A stretch of 64,000 nucleotides of DNA, taken from positions 22,001,379 to 22,065,378 of the forward strand of contig OX235263.1 of assembly GCA_944472135.2 (NCBI GenBank). Reading direction: 5' to 3'. Within the stretch, counting starts at the first letter, position 1. Every line of letters begins with the position of its first letter. Of this stretch, positions 1 to 11,219 are shown piece after piece. The translations under genes and the position numbers were made by a program. Under the pieces are notes generated by a model, which made no database searches, was not told the origin of the DNA, and saw only the letters and a program-made list of their open reading frames with translations. Source of the DNA: Trichobilharzia regenti (lineage: Eukaryota; Platyhelminthes; Trematoda; Strigeidida; Schistosomatidae).

Positions 1-879
1 TCGAAGACTTTTAATGAAAACAGCTGATTTATACTTGAACAGTAGGCTTTGAATTCTAGAAATAGAAACTGTCTGTTATGTATATTAAACTTGGAATATA
101 TTTTCATTGCATTACAGAAACTTTTTTATCTCTGTTTGAAAAAATTTCCAGTACTTCAGTTTATTTCAAAATCTGAATTTTTAAAAGTTTTGCTAAATGT
201 TGAGTGTAGTTGGTTAACTGGTTAATAAGAATTTTCTCTTTTTAAAGGGTTTCTCTATTTATAATCTAAGCAGAGTACCGGAAATATGATTTTGAATAGC
301 TAAATATTTTATCCTTTTGAAAATAGTCGGCGATTTAAAGCCTTTGTTTTTTTTGTTGATACAATCCACCTACAGCTTCCTGAGAGTATTTTGTGGCTAC
401 TTAATTTTCATTTTGAGTTGTTGAAATAACACTCAAGAGCTTATTTCTGCTTGCATAATGAGGCTAATAGAAATGCACAATAAGTATTAACCTTTGATCG
501 TTCAATAAGCCTCCAGTTCGTTTCCTTTTGTACGCCGTATTCATATCATGTGTGCAAAGCGCACTTCAATGACTGGGATCTCATTTTTTTCAGTCCTACT
601 AAACTTTGTCTTCTTTATTTGCTTTAAATATGAATTCTTCGAATATGAGAACTATAGCTATATGTACGTGTTCATTATACTTTCTGGCTGCGTTTTAGTT
701 TAACATACCATTGAGCTCAATCTTGTCTCAAGAACAATTAAATTTTTGGAAGACTTCCTCTGTTATCTGCACCGAGTAATAACTCTCCTGTGAAGTGGTT
801 TAATTATGCATGATAGTGCGCCACTGAGAAATATATTTTATAGGATCAGACAAACTATCTACTGAAGTCTCTGGGGCAA
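1..879. other. No gene seen
   Basis: AT-rich sequence with frequent stops in all frames. I found no match to the repeat families seen elsewhere in the window and no RNA gene. Confidence 0.5.
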
Positions 880-884
880 ATGAA

Positions 885-1095
885 TGTATGTGAATCGGCA
901 GAAGTTAGAATTTATGGGTTCCAGTGGCTGAATGTTCTACGAGCTCGCTTTGTAACCGAAAGGTTCTATGTTCGAACCTCAATGGGGTTCGTACTGTTGA
1001 AGGGTTCCAAAATAAGACGAAACAGCTGTTCAGTATTCCCTAATTGGTCTCCGATGTCAGTTCGTGAGGAAATCTTGAACCGAAATATATGTATT
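885..1095 (+). mobile_element. tRNA-headed SINE, family C (decayed copy)
   Basis: This copy begins in the 5' module that precedes the head in other C copies (a 'cagaagttagaattt' block). It continues through an A-box-like 'gtggctgaatgttctacgag' and a B-box-like 'gttcgaacctc', then a hammerhead relic, then the family tail about '..gatgtcagttcgtgaggaaatc'. The same order recurs at 4.4, 24.2, 24.4, 29.9, 39.8, 54.1, 58.8 and 61.0 kb. A Pol III origin is inferred from the boxes. Confidence 0.75.
991..1036 (+). ncRNA. Hammerhead ribozyme relic, family C
   Basis: Stem I is GTACTG/CAGTAT. The core reads TTGAAGG where CTGANGA is required, so C3 and A9 are both changed. GAA is present and stem III is the exact palindrome ACAGCTGT. 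The cleavage triplet would be GTT. The two core changes make self-cleavage unlikely. Confidence 0.6.
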
Positions 1096-1864
1096 TAATT
1101 CAAACTGTTGCATGTTTGTGACACATCTATTATTATGTGAAAAGAAATGAACTTCCATTAACTTTGTATTGATGTCTAAGAAAATGAAATATGTTTCCAC
1201 TTTCGTTGATTTAGTGAAATTCTAGCTGTATACTTCTACTGTAAAAGATTAGATTGTTCTCCCTCAAGTTCTGTGTTGCTTCTAGCTTCTACTCTACTAT
1301 GTTTCCTGACTATGAATAAAGTCTGAATCTGGCTTCATTTTTAGGCCAATGAGTTGTACTTAAAATATTTGTAGATAGCGTAGAAATATGAATACCAGTA
1401 AAAGTGTTAGGATAATTAAGTGTCAGTCAGGTGACTGTATGACATTAAAACTCACAGTTATAGAAATGTGAAAAAATGTTAATAAGAGAATGACTACATA
1501 TTACACTGCATTCTGTCCATCATTAAGTAATGTGGTGTAAAGCTGCTTTACACCTTAGCATTTCCGCCGTTTTATCGTGTCTGTTTGGCTGGGAAAATTT
1601 GAAGATTACTCATTCAGAAATTCTAATCTACTTGTAGATATCCGAGAATGCAGTGCTAAGGACATCAAGATCTTTTGTTCCGACTTATAAGAATAGTGTC
1701 TTCTGATTTTTCAGATACTAACCAGGCGTTAAATAGCCGTGAGCAAAAGCTGTCAGATAAATTAATCTAGGAAACTGGACTAACCGAACATCCAAAAGAT
1801 CCGAATCATCGATTTTGTGACAAAAAAACAAGTTATCTGTTCCAGCTTAGATCACGTAATGATA
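1096..1864. other. No gene seen
   Basis: AT-rich. No coding frame, tRNA-like box pair or recurring repeat recognised. Confidence 0.5.
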
Positions 1865-2010
1865 TCAGTTGGAGAATCACTGGAAACCAGGGAGTACTAG
1901 ATGGATACCTCGTCCTTGACTACTGGGTATCCATGACGCTACCACCGATCTCCCATGAATTCTAACTGCTATCAGTTCGCAACTTCTAGCGCCATTGTTA
2001 GCCAATGTCA
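1865..2010 (-). mobile_element. SINE family C, internally deleted fragment
   Basis: Reads on the minus strand as the C tail ('tttccagtgattctccaactgat'-like), then the half of the hammerhead after stem II. It then jumps directly to the 5' module ('gttagaattcatggg'). The tRNA-like head and the 5' half of the ribozyme are missing, so this is a deletion derivative. Confidence 0.55.
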
Positions 2011-2446
2011 ACACATGGAGTATTCTTCCCCATGAGTGCGTAGCATCAAAAAGTCCTAAACTGAGGAGAAATCTTGTTTATAGTACTTGTTGGTTTCCGA
2101 TGTCCCTCTAACAGATATCACTCCAAAAACAAACTTGTAACCAATGAAATCCCTACTTCAAGAATTCTGTTTATGTATTGTGAACATAAACATTCTTCCT
2201 AGGTCATGATATGTCCAAAATTCAAGCTTTTTTGTGACGTTTTTATCATTAAAATGGCATCCACTACTACAACTAGTAAATATATGATGTATGTCATAAA
2301 AGTGCGCAGCAATACATGTTTTTTACACTGTGTGCTTTACTCCATCTTTTCTAAATACCTTGAACATATTTTTGCTTACATCCCATTGAGCATCACGTGT
2401 TTGTGAACACTGGATTCTTAGTAAGTGCACTATCCGTAAGAAATAT

Positions 2447-2494
<48 letters not shown>

Positions 2495-2892
2495 GGCTAG
2501 TCACGTGTGATTGAAGTAGACGTACAGAAATATGTAGCAGATAAATCTAGAGTAAAGCTGACAGTTAAAATTTCTTCTGTATTTAAAACGTAAACAACAA
2601 CTGCAAATCATAAGTAGGAAATGTAATTAGTTAATGATGTAATCAGCCAGATAATTTATTACATATCTAAAGAATAAGTACATGCAATCACCCTGTATGT
2701 GTAATCGATTAATACTAGTTCTGTTGTTTGTATCAGAAGATTGGTAAGCACTTGGTCGATTTAAGCAAATATACGTAAGGGGATAATATTGTTTTCAATT
2801 ACATCTCATTAGGCTTTATTCTACCGTACAACGTGTTACGTACAGATGTCAACCAATCATGGTGATTTTTGTAATAGGATGATAATATTGTG
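2011..2892. other. No gene; contains a TA microsatellite
   Basis: AT-rich. The only clear structure is the (TA)n tract at 2450-2492. The 66-codon frame at 2206-2406 has no recognisable feature. Confidence 0.5.
2450..2492. repeat. (TA)n microsatellite
   Basis: About 21 uninterrupted TA units, followed by 'aaatggctag'. Similar tracts occur at 47.6 and 50.26 kb. Confidence 0.95.
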
Positions 2893-3247
2893 AAGTTATT
2901 CGTACCGAGTGAAACATAAGACTTCAAATGCACTTCTTTATTCTATCCTATTCTCTGAATTTCTCTTCGTCTGGCTTCACGATTGCCCATATGCTTTAAT
3001 CTCCCCTTCAACTATCTCTTCCATATCACCCTCGGATGCGAGCCCAAGTTGTTGTCGCCTTTTCAGTTCGCGATGTCATCCAACGATCTGGTCAGTGTGT
3101 ATCCGATTCATGTCTGTTTCCTTCGGGATATTTGTCCTTCATTGACTCGCTCCAGAGTTTCTTGTTGCATCGTCTTTCTCATCTGCCATTCGCTTCTCAA
3201 TATGGAGCGATGACAACTGTTGATAAAAGTCTACAGTATTTTTTCTA
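2893..3247 (-). pseudogene. RTE-clade retrotransposon, 3' end (C-terminal coding remnant)
   Basis: On the minus strand this gives the terminal part of the RTE polyprotein after the reverse transcriptase, including a decayed 'TFIN..RSIL' block, then the LINE tail ending 'cttatgtttcactcggtacg'. It is the downstream half of one element. The upstream half is at 3429-3760 and SINE F lies between. Frameshifts and stops are frequent. Confidence 0.75.
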
Positions 3248-3428
3248 TCTATTTTTGATTACACACCGTATTTTTGATACAAGTATGGAATTCTCAGCGT
3301 GCGATAAAAGTGGCCTAAATTTTGCAGGCTGACCATTGATATCAGGTGTGCATCGGCAGGGGACTGAACTCCAGACCATGTGCATGGTCGATTAGAGAAT
3401 CCTAACCACTGTACCACCGACGTCCATT
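3248..3428 (-). mobile_element. tRNA-headed SINE, family F, inserted in an RTE copy
   Basis: Minus-strand order: head 'gtcggtggtacagtggttag' (A box); 'ccatgcacatggtc'; B-box-like 'tggagttcagtcccc'; body; then tail '..gaattccatacttg..aaaaatacggtgtg' ending in an A-rich run. A second copy is at 47.16-47.35 kb and a tail-only copy at 55.21 kb. The head matches SINE E, the tail does not. It splits RTE coding sequence between the NVKS and SNRLQ-equivalent blocks. No clear target-site duplication was seen. Confidence 0.75.
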
Positions 3429-3760
3429 GAAAGTGCTTTCGTGATGTGCTAGGCACGTTTCTGAACCATCTAGATGAATTTATTTAACATTAGTCTTAAA
3501 AAATCGGACACCTGTCTCTTGTGGCTGAGCGCAGAAGACAGTTAAGCTGGTTTCAGAGTGATGAAGGTTTGTCTTTTTCTTTCCGATTCTGGTTTTGACA
3601 TTCCCATCTATGCTGTCTCCTATAGTTGAAACGATACTGCCTGGATAATTGAAGGAAGTGATCTTTTTCAAATTGCTCCCGTTATTAGTGACTGGTGCTT
3701 GTTGTTGTTGTTGTTGGAAGGTTGTCTTCATCACTTTCATCTTCTCTGTGTTTATAGTCA
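3429..3760 (-). pseudogene. RTE-clade retrotransposon, post-RT coding remnant (5' part)
   Basis: A minus frame at 3480-3745 reads a CAA-repeat glutamine run, then 'ITSFNYPGSIVST' and 'KTRIGKKKTNLHHSE'. These align by eye with 'VTSFTYLGSIVSTTG' and 'KARIGKARQTFI' in the other RTE copies of the window. It continues across the SINE F insertion to 2893. Confidence 0.75.
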
Positions 3761-4119
3761 TAATAGTAGTAATATTAATTCTACTAACAACAAAGGTGAA
3801 CAAGTGGAGTGATTTGTGATAGCAAAAATGACGAAAAAACATCATGATTCAACAAACGAGCTATATAGTTTCGCCACATTCGTTTGTGCATTTACCAGTT
3901 CAGCCGTTCTGGTGGAGATGGTTATGTTACGCATACTCCTAGAGAGCTTAGCCGGAATGACACTTAAAATCAGCCATCATCGTTTGGTAAAAACGAATAA
4001 AAAGTCACCTAAAGCTCAGTTTTGTCACATTTATTTGGTACTGGTCATTCTCTAGGGGAAGTGAAATCATTCAAGGTAATTCAATGCATTCAACAGAATT
4101 TCGCCAATGGACTCCGTCT
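3761..4119. other. No gene seen
   Basis: An open frame at 3816-4055 (+) has no recognisable domain. The region is flanked by an RTE end and PLE-type terminal repeats. Confidence 0.4.
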
Positions 4120-4398
4120 TCATCTCCTGCATATAGCTGAAGCGATTGGTATTTTAACTATGCCTGCAGTATTGATATGCGTATAAAACTTGGGCATTGT
4201 GATAGAGCATAACTCCATTATGGATAAGATTTTATTTCGATAAATCACACCGTGTTGTGCAGTAATATTAACTGATGACGTTTCGAGCACAAACAATTCC
4301 TCACAATCATATCTAGTTACTCACTTGATATGACTATGAGCAATAGTTTATGCTCGAAACGTCATCAGTTAATATTACTGCACAACACGGTGTGATTT
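4120..4398. mobile_element. Two PLE-type terminal repeats in inverted orientation
   Basis: The sequence at 4242-4289 is the exact reverse complement of 4351-4398 (48 of 48). Each arm contains the recurring 'gctcgaaacgtcatc' motif followed by 'taatattactg' and 'gtgtgattt'. The left arm runs on as a minus-strand copy ('cccaagttttatacgcat'-type sequence). The plus copy resumes at 4780 after a SINE C insertion. Similar ends are at 10.0, 29.5, 43.6, 53.5 and 63.6 kb. Assignment to a PLE is inferred from the 43-kb locus, where a GIY-YIG remnant lies just upstream. Confidence 0.6.
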
Positions 4399-4775
4399 CA
4401 TGGAGTATTTCACCATGAGGTGACATCAATTAGAGAACTACTGGAAAAGCAGCTAGGAGTACTGGACAGTTGTTTCGTCAGCCTAGTTTGGAACTCTTCA
4501 GCAGTACGCACCCACCGTGGTTCGGAGCAAGGACCTTCTGATCACAAGGCGAGCTCATAGACCATTGAGCCACTGGGACCCAATCTAGCGGTCCTTGAAT
4601 TCTAACTTCTGCCAATTCACGATATAGCACGAACACTTCGCAATGTCTTTTTCGATGAGTTACTGCCTCATCTTCGACCTGCTGTACCCTACTGGTCACG
4701 GCTTCCCGCTAGAACCCCAGGTTAACTAACTGAATAGGGCCAGTCACTAGTGATCCCTACAAAATTACAAAATTC
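4399..4775 (-). mobile_element. SINE family C, nearly full-length copy
   Basis: One of the longest C copies. Minus-strand order: a 5' module from about 4775; a tRNA-like head with 'gtggctcaatggtctatgag' and a decayed B box 'gctccgaacc'; the hammerhead at 4459-4507; then the tail '..gatgtcacctcatggtgaaat'. It interrupts a PLE-type terminal repeat, which resumes at 4780 after repeating 'actgtgtgattt'. Confidence 0.8.
4459..4507 (-). ncRNA. Hammerhead ribozyme, family C, core intact
   Basis: Stem I GTACTG/CAGTAC pairs over 6 bp. The core is CTGAAGA; this satisfies CUGANGA because position 7 is free. GAA is present and the cleavage triplet is GTC. Stem III is ACAACTGT, three bp and near-palindromic. 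Stem II carries a small insertion (GTTCC ... GGCTGAC instead of GTCC ... GGAC). This is the best-preserved catalytic core among the C copies here. Activity is untested. Confidence 0.75.
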
Positions 4776-4779
4776 CTAC

Positions 4780-4850
4780 AACAACAATACTGTGTGATTT
4801 ATCAAAATTAAATCTTATCCGTAATGGAGTTATTCATGCAGTAGGCTTTA
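4780..4850 (+). mobile_element. PLE-type terminal repeat, continuation after SINE insertion
   Basis: The segment 'actgtgtgatttatc' and the following 'aaatcttatccgtaatggag' mirror the minus-strand arm at 4205-4250. This shows it is the downstream remainder of the copy broken at 4398. Confidence 0.55.
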
Positions 4851-5164
4851 AGGCCATTATCTCTCAGTTGACCTATTAAGGTCTAATCAATGAGTGATAT
4901 AACCATTACTCGTTACTTACCATTTTCACTCCTTTTCTTATCAACCCATAATTGTATAGCATCCTCATTAAAGCATCGTTTAATTACCTCGAAATCAAAT
5001 CTAGAATTATTCTAATCGGACGTTTTGATTTTCTTAGCCTTTATCTACTACATCTATCTGAACAGTTTTTGTTTAATCCTGCTGTTTTCATCATTCTTGT
5101 TATTACAAGTTGTTCCATGTTTTCATCGTTGTTATTATTAGAATTAATGGTGTTACTATTATTA
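4851..5164. other. No gene seen
   Basis: AT-rich. The frame at 4952-5173 is a hydrophobic low-complexity translation with no recognised motif. Confidence 0.4.
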
Positions 5165-6860
5165 TTTCGCTGAAGGCAATTCTCAACGAAACTTGTTCAA
5201 CGGTTCTAGCAAGAAAGAAGAGACAAGACAAGGAATGGCTCACAACGAACACTTGGAAACTAATAGAAGAGAGGAGAATGGTGAAACAGAGAATGATTCA
5301 ATGCAAAAACGGACAAGAGAAAAAGACGCTGAGCTCAACTTACACAGCACTGGACAAAGAAATGAAGAAGAGTGCTAGGACGAACAGAAGTCGTTTCTAC
5401 GACAACCTCGCCACTGGAGCTGAGAAGGCAGCAGGCAAAAGAGACCTGAGGATATTATATCAGATAACCAAATTTCTATTCGGGAAGAGATCAACGCAAG
5501 TGAAACCTATAAAAGACAGCGAAGGGAACCCAATTACCAAGGAAGAAAGACGAATAAAACAATGGGTGGATCAATGGGTGGACGCACTGGATACAGAACT
5601 CCATCCAGAATAAGCTGGATTCGGAAAGGCTAATCATGTACTGATCAAATTGAAACTCTACGCATCATCATCGAACAAAGCATGGAATGGCAATCAAACC
5701 TCTACCTCAACTTTATAGACTTTGAGAAGGCCTTCGACAGACAGCGTTGACCGCGAAGTAATTTGGAAGCTACTCAAGCACTACGCGTACCCCAAATATT
5801 CATCAACCTTATTCAACAGCTAGCTGTACGACAACTGCACATGTCAAGTCATCCACAACGGAAAACTCAGTGGGGCGTTTGGAATAAGCACAGAAGTCAG
5901 TCAGACAAGGGTGCTTATTATCACCAATGATATTCCTAATTGTGGTGGACTAGATTATGCGTCAGACAGCGGGGAATGCGAAGACATGGATATCCCGGAC
6001 CGACGTGAAGAACCCAGTAGACCTGGATTTCGCGCGTGGATGATTTATGTTTGATGTCACACAAAATCGAAGACTTACAAGCGAAAACCGACAAACTGGT
6101 CAAAGAAGCAGCCGGCGGAGACAGGACTCCAGGAGATTATGAAAATAGCCAACCAACAACAACAACAGGAACATTCAGCGCCAGTCACGATCAACGGGAG
6201 GGATTTGAAAGAGGTTACTTCATTCACTTATCTAGGGAGCATTGTCTCAACTACAGGCAGTCGGAACGGACGAGGATGTCAAAACGAGAGAGAATCGGAA
6301 AGACGAGAAACACACACATTCATCAACCTGAAATCAATCTGGAAATCTTCATCATCCAGCCAACATCAACAACAAAATTCAGTCGGAGTTTCAATACAAA
6401 CGTCAAGTCAGTCAGTTCTTCTATACGGAACGGATCAGAAACTTGGCGGGCGGGTTACAAAGAATATTTCCAACAGGCTATTGCAGACCTTTATCAACAA
6501 CTGTCTTCGCTCTATAATGAAGATCAGAATCACCAACCAGAAACTATGGGCACTAACAAACAAAACAAGAACCAATCGCCTAACAAATATGCAGGAGAAA
6601 GTGGAGATGGATCGGAAACTCGCTGAGAAGACCGCTGGGTGAAATCGCGCGTCAAGCCCAAAAGTGGAAGCGGTGAGTGGGTCGTCAGTGCAAGGGTGAC
6701 ATGGAGGAGATCGTGTGAAGAGGAGTTGAAAGAGTGTGGACTAACATGAATGCAGATGGAAAGTACATCAGAAGGAAGACAGAAGTGGCAAGTGGAGACG
6801 TGCAGTTGAAGCCCTATGTTTCACTAGGAACCCAAGGGAGCAATAATAATACTATTATTA
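5165..6860 (+). pseudogene. RTE-clade LINE: linker, RT and C-terminal region, decayed
   Basis: The 5110-5613 frame gives the linker upstream of the RT ('ILYQITKFLFGKRST', 'KPIKDSEGNPITKEERR'). At about 5610 it jumps to RT motif 1 ('LHPE' then stop, 'AGFGK'), so the segment that should lie between is deleted. RT blocks follow: 'DFEKAFD'-like at 5720, 'HNGKLSGAFGIST' at 5855, and a motif C region at 6030 broken by an insertion. The CAA-rich glutamine run (6150-6170), 'TYLGSIVSTTG' and a C-terminal region follow, out of frame. The 3' end is 'tttcactaggaaccc' plus an AATAAT-rich tail. The protein would have nicked DNA and copied its own RNA. It is clearly dead. Confidence 0.85.
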
Positions 6861-7404
6861 TGACTAACTAGACCATTTGTATGCACAGTCTTTATATCCT
6901 GTGGACAAATCACCATAGGTAATTTATGTTTATTCATAAAGTTATGTAGTTATAGTAATAATCTGCTTTATTCCGAAACAAACAGTATTTATAATAATGC
7001 AACATGGAATTGTCAGCATTTGTCACATAATATTGCATCTGATTTACTCAAAATACAAGTAAAACCACAGGATGGATTCAAGTCAAAAATGTGCAAAGTA
7101 CAAAATGAGAATTATACCTCTCCCAATAATACCAATAACAGTGGGTTTGTTTCAAACAGTATTATCGATACAATATGGAAATTTTAGCATGTTATAGATT
7201 ATTGAATCTAATGTTCTCTTGACATAGTATGGTGAAGGGATTAACAAGCAAAAAATAACAATTATTACAGAGCTTAAATGGTGTTTATACTTTTGAGAAT
7301 AGAAGCCAAAATACTAAGAGGATTATAAATATAAGATGAACAATAACAATAAAGCTTGGTGCAATAAGAAAGGAGTAAATGGCTTATTTACTAGTGTAAA
7401 GAAG
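6861..7404. other. No gene seen
   Basis: AT-rich and without recognised repeats. It could include the 3' untranslated end of the neighbouring CR1 copy. Confidence 0.4.
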
Positions 7405-9020
7405 GTTATTTAGTTTGTCCCTTAGACTAATTTCAACACATAAAATACGTGCCAAATATGGTATAGTGGAATTTCTTTACCTAGAAGTGCGTGCATACAA
7501 TCTTTTGAAATGACTTTTTCTTCTACCTGAGAAGACATGAGGTAAAAATGCGGTTAAAGTGGATGTTCGCAGTGTGGAAAAATTCCTTTTGCAAATTTGT
7601 TGCATGAAATCAAGTGCCTATCAATGACTACGTTAACCGCATGGCTCAATGGAATACCAGCACTCGCCCTAGTGAAAATCTTCAGAGTTCTAGTCTTTTT
7701 TATACAATCCAAGAGAGAATAAGGGTGAGTAGTAAAGAAGAATAGGTAAGAAGCACGAGTTCACAAAATGTCAGAGGAGGATTTGAGTTATTGCTGAGTG
7801 CCTTAACTTCTAAATGTAACAGGTAGGACGAAATATTCTTTAAGAAATTGCTAAGACATGGGAAGACCAGCAGAGATCAAAAGAAAAAATTGTTTCAAGA
7901 TATGTAAAATCAGACTTGATTTCTAAATCACTATCATCAATTTTATAACAGTCATATGAATTAACAGTTTCATTTAACTTTCGTTTACATGGGAAACTGA
8001 AATTAACAGTCTGGCATTTGGAAGGATTTAGTTTAATACCATTTAACAAAGACCACTTGCTGACTCTTAACAGAAAGCTGTTCATCTTAGTACAGTCTAA
8101 CAGGAAGTTAACAGGCACTGAAATAGTTAGATCATCCACATACTTAACAAAGTTTATTTCATCAGAGTGAAACAAGTCATGTAAGAAGAAAGACAACAGA
8201 AAACGAAAAAGAACAACGATTTGAGGGACGCTAGCCTCAGTAAGCAATGACGTGGATGACTTCCTCTGATACACAGTGTACTACTTCTTTCCTGTAAAAT
8301 AAGAATTCAGTCATTTGACAACCTAACTGTCAGTTTGAGTTTCAGCAAGCTTATTTAACAAAATACCTCTAAGGTATTGAGTCAAAAGTAGATGTATAAT
8401 CTCAGAAGGCGCAGCAAACGGCTTTAGCCACTTCCTTTAAACTAGAAATGATGCTATGATGCTAGACTACAGTTACATTTGAAGTACTTCTTCTATGTTT
8501 GCACACGAGTTACTTGGAATCGTTAAGATCTTTAATTGAAGGTTCAAGATTAATTAAGAGCAAGTTTTCTACAGTTTAAAAAAAGAGAGGTTATAGCAAT
8601 AGGTCTCAAGTTGACACATGTTCCGGTGGATGACTTAGGTATATGTACAATTCTAATGTCTTTCTAAATGGCTAGCACGACATTCCCATACAAAGATTCA
8701 TTAAATATATCGATGAAAGGATATCGTAAGACATCTGCACATTTTATAAGAACGACGCTAGGCAAACCATCTGTATCTAGGCTACGAGAAGGGTTCAGTG
8801 ACTGGTGACATTTTAGAACGCCATTTGTATTGAAACAAGAATAGCAGCTTTCATTACCATTTGTGACTCTAGAAAGCTTGGCGTTTGTAGGAAAATATAA
8901 GAAAGACTTGTTTAGTGTAAACACATCGAATGAATGAGAAGTACTGTTTATCTGCTTACCACCAGTAAATTCTTTGAAACATTTCCATATATTATCATGT
9001 ATATGAAAATAGAGCATAGT
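7405..9020 (-). pseudogene. CR1-clade LINE reverse transcriptase remnant
   Basis: Minus-strand frames give RT blocks in the right order. 8664-9017 holds an N-terminal RT region ('SLDTDGLPSVVLIKC'). 7840-8274 holds the catalytic 'VKYVDDLTISVPV' (YVDD intact) followed by 'WSLLNGIKLNPSKCQ' and 'FDLCWSSHV'. Lower coordinates give the C-terminal 'FTRASAGIPLSHAVN' and 'SQVEEKVISKDCMH' regions. This order and the 'LNPSKCQ' block are typical of schistosome CR1 elements. Several frame breaks separate the blocks. No endonuclease domain was found. Confidence 0.8.
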
Positions 9021-9604
9021 GAGATCTAAACAGAAAAAATGAATTGTTCAGAATTTTACCATGAGAATATTATTTCGTGGATTATTTCAGAAGACCCCAT
9101 TAGAAGAAGATTTTATCCTGGAAAAAGCATATTGCAACTTGAACGCGTCCATTGTATGCTTGCATATACAAAAGGGTTCTCCTACTAAGCCAATAAGTGT
9201 TGGTGTTTTTTTCCACATCGGTACAGAGTTTTATATATGTTTTTATGTACCACCGCTGTTTCCAAATTCTATTCTTATATCTAACTCACTGAGTATTGGT
9301 AATTTATGCGCAATTGAGGTACACGTGACAAACACAACCTATAAGTGGAAATTGTAAATGGTGTGAGTGACAGTTACTCCAAATAACAGAAGTACAATAA
9401 TATAGAAAGATTCGGTGACTAGCCCCCTCTTTCTTCATCCAACTATAATAATTTCTAATACTTTCATCCTTTCCGACCCTATTATGTGATTATATGCAAG
9501 TCAAGCCATTGAGATAGCCGACATTTTTTTGATAGATTATTTCACTCAGCAGCGTCAATCATTCTAGGTAAAGGTGAACTTCTACGCTGTAATAATCTAA
9601 TTGT
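9021..9604. other. No gene recognised
   Basis: A 98-codon frame at 9061-9357 (+) has no motif I recognise and lies next to a CR1 fragment. I treat it as chance. Confidence 0.4.
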
Positions 9605-9825
9605 GTGCGTCGGTGGCACAGCGGTAGAGTGCTCGTCTCCGGCCACAGACTCACTCCTTTACCTCGCTAAGCCAGTAATAAAAAGAAAGCCAGTAAGGAG
9701 GAAAGGTTGGGCATGAGTCTAGCGACCTCACGCTGTAAAACCTAACACTGCTACAGAAACTTCATGCCTCCAACTTGACGCCCTATATTCCCATGGGAAC
9801 ATAAAGGAATAAAAAAAATCGAATT
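9605..9825 (+). mobile_element. SINE family E (head partly deleted)
   Basis: Starts 'cgtcggtggcacagcggtag' (A-box region) and lacks the B box. The body is 'cctcgctaagccag', 'ggaaaggttgggcatgag' and 'cactgctacagaaacttca'. The tail 'gccctatattcccatgggaa' ends in a poly-A. The tail matches the RTE LINE 3' end. Confidence 0.8.
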
Positions 9826-10004
9826 TCCCCCGAAGTACTATTCTGACCTATGACATTCACCTCTCGGTCATGCCATGGTGTTTGTTAAACTGAAATTGAA
9901 TCAATCGGGTCCTGAAGTAGACAAAGTTGATCTTTGCAAGAGTTGGTTGGTTTAGATGACATCCTAATTGCAGTCTTATCAAGAGTCCTTTCGTAAGTGG
10001 GAGT

Positions 10005-10090
10005 GGAAAAAAGGCTATAAAGCACATTATGATCAATAAACTGTACTCGAAGCGTCGTCCAATTACAATAATGCTATATCACTTTGTTTT
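10005..10090 (+). mobile_element. PLE-type terminal repeat fragment
   Basis: Contains 'atgatcaataaactgtact', then 'cgaagcgtcgtcc', then 'aataatgctatatcactttg'. This is a diverged copy of the motif 'gagcaataaattgtgctcga' plus 'aacgtcatcc' seen at 4.35, 43.6 and 63.65 kb. Confidence 0.45.
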
Positions 10091-10374
10091 ATATCAAATA
10101 AACAGGCTGAAATCTACTCACAAATAATAAAGTAGTACACTCATAACTATGTCATTATATTTATTTAGTTTCATTTTGCCTTGTTCCACTCCAAAGAACT
10201 TTACGAACTTTACTTTTATTATATTCATGATGTGGAATGTATCACCGTTTTTTTAAATAGTTTTAGGCGGTTTATTGATAATATCTGTTTTGTCTCTTAA
10301 AGATCCATGCATAGTTTATAATTTTTGGAGTGTAAAACAGAACGTGCGTTTAGTTAGACTTCCTCAAGCTCTAA

Positions 10375-10560
10375 TCAACGGTTCAGTGGTAAATTGCTCG
10401 CCAGATACGACTTACGTGGTTGGGGTTTCAATTAGCCAGCAGTAAGCTACATAGAGAGAGAAGGTCAGACGTGAGGCTAGCAATCTCATCTCACCACTAC
10501 CGAAACTTCAAACTTGACTCCTTATTTTCCACTCCTAACGCTATAAAAGAACCTTTAGTT
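10375..10560 (+). mobile_element. SINE family E, decayed
   Basis: A tRNA-like start ('caacggttcagtggtaaattg') with a degenerate B box ('tggggtttcaatta'). The body is 'gtcagacgtgaggctagcaa' and 'ctaccgaaacttcaaacttg'. The tail is weakly preserved. Confidence 0.6.
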
Positions 10561-11219
10561 TGAGATAAATATTAAATAAAAATCTAACGTGGTGATTTCT
10601 CAGTACGTTGATAAGTTAATCACAATTCTTCGCGTCGTCATAATAATATCAATAATACCATAAATAATAATAATGGCGATGCGTAACGAAGACATGTGTG
10701 ATGATGATAATAATAGTAATAGTAATAGTAAAAATAGACCGATTATTCAGCATGATGCTCAAACGGCCGTACTATATAGTTAAAAGACTGAAACATGAAT
10801 AATAAAATGTTTAAATACCTAATACTACTACTACTCAATATGTCTGATTTCTGTATACTTCTAAGAATAATTTCAGCGTTGCAGTATGAGTCAATGACAC
10901 GTTCTTCTTTTAAAGTGTTTGATAGTGAATACATGACTTTCTAATTTTGGCGAATACTATTTTCTCCATAGCGATCCTTTTTCTGCTTTGATCTCACAGA
11001 GTTACACCACACACACACACACTAGAAAACACCTAAAATATTTGAAAACCGAAATCTCATCTAATAATACTAAAGTTTTTGCTATCATCAAGTTTTAAGG
11101 CAATCAAAATAAATCAAAACTAACTCTCAAAGAAACCTATTAGTAAACCCCAGACATATCGGCATTTGAAAACTCTTTTGATGTTTAATACCATGTCACC
11201 TCTGCCAAAGAATAATAGA
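10561..11219. other. No gene; microsatellite-like ATA/AAT tracts
   Basis: Contains ATA/AAT-rich runs near 10650-10740 and a short (CA)n near 11008-11022. No coding or RNA gene seen. Confidence 0.45.

Noticed and set aside
6036..6626. 196-codon frame with 'SKRERIGKTRNTHIHQPEIN'
   Set aside because: It is a frameshifted reading of the RTE C-terminal region, not a separate gene.
10650..10740. ATA/AAT-rich tract as an RTE tail
   Set aside because: No coding sequence or tail hairpin adjoins it; treated as simple sequence.
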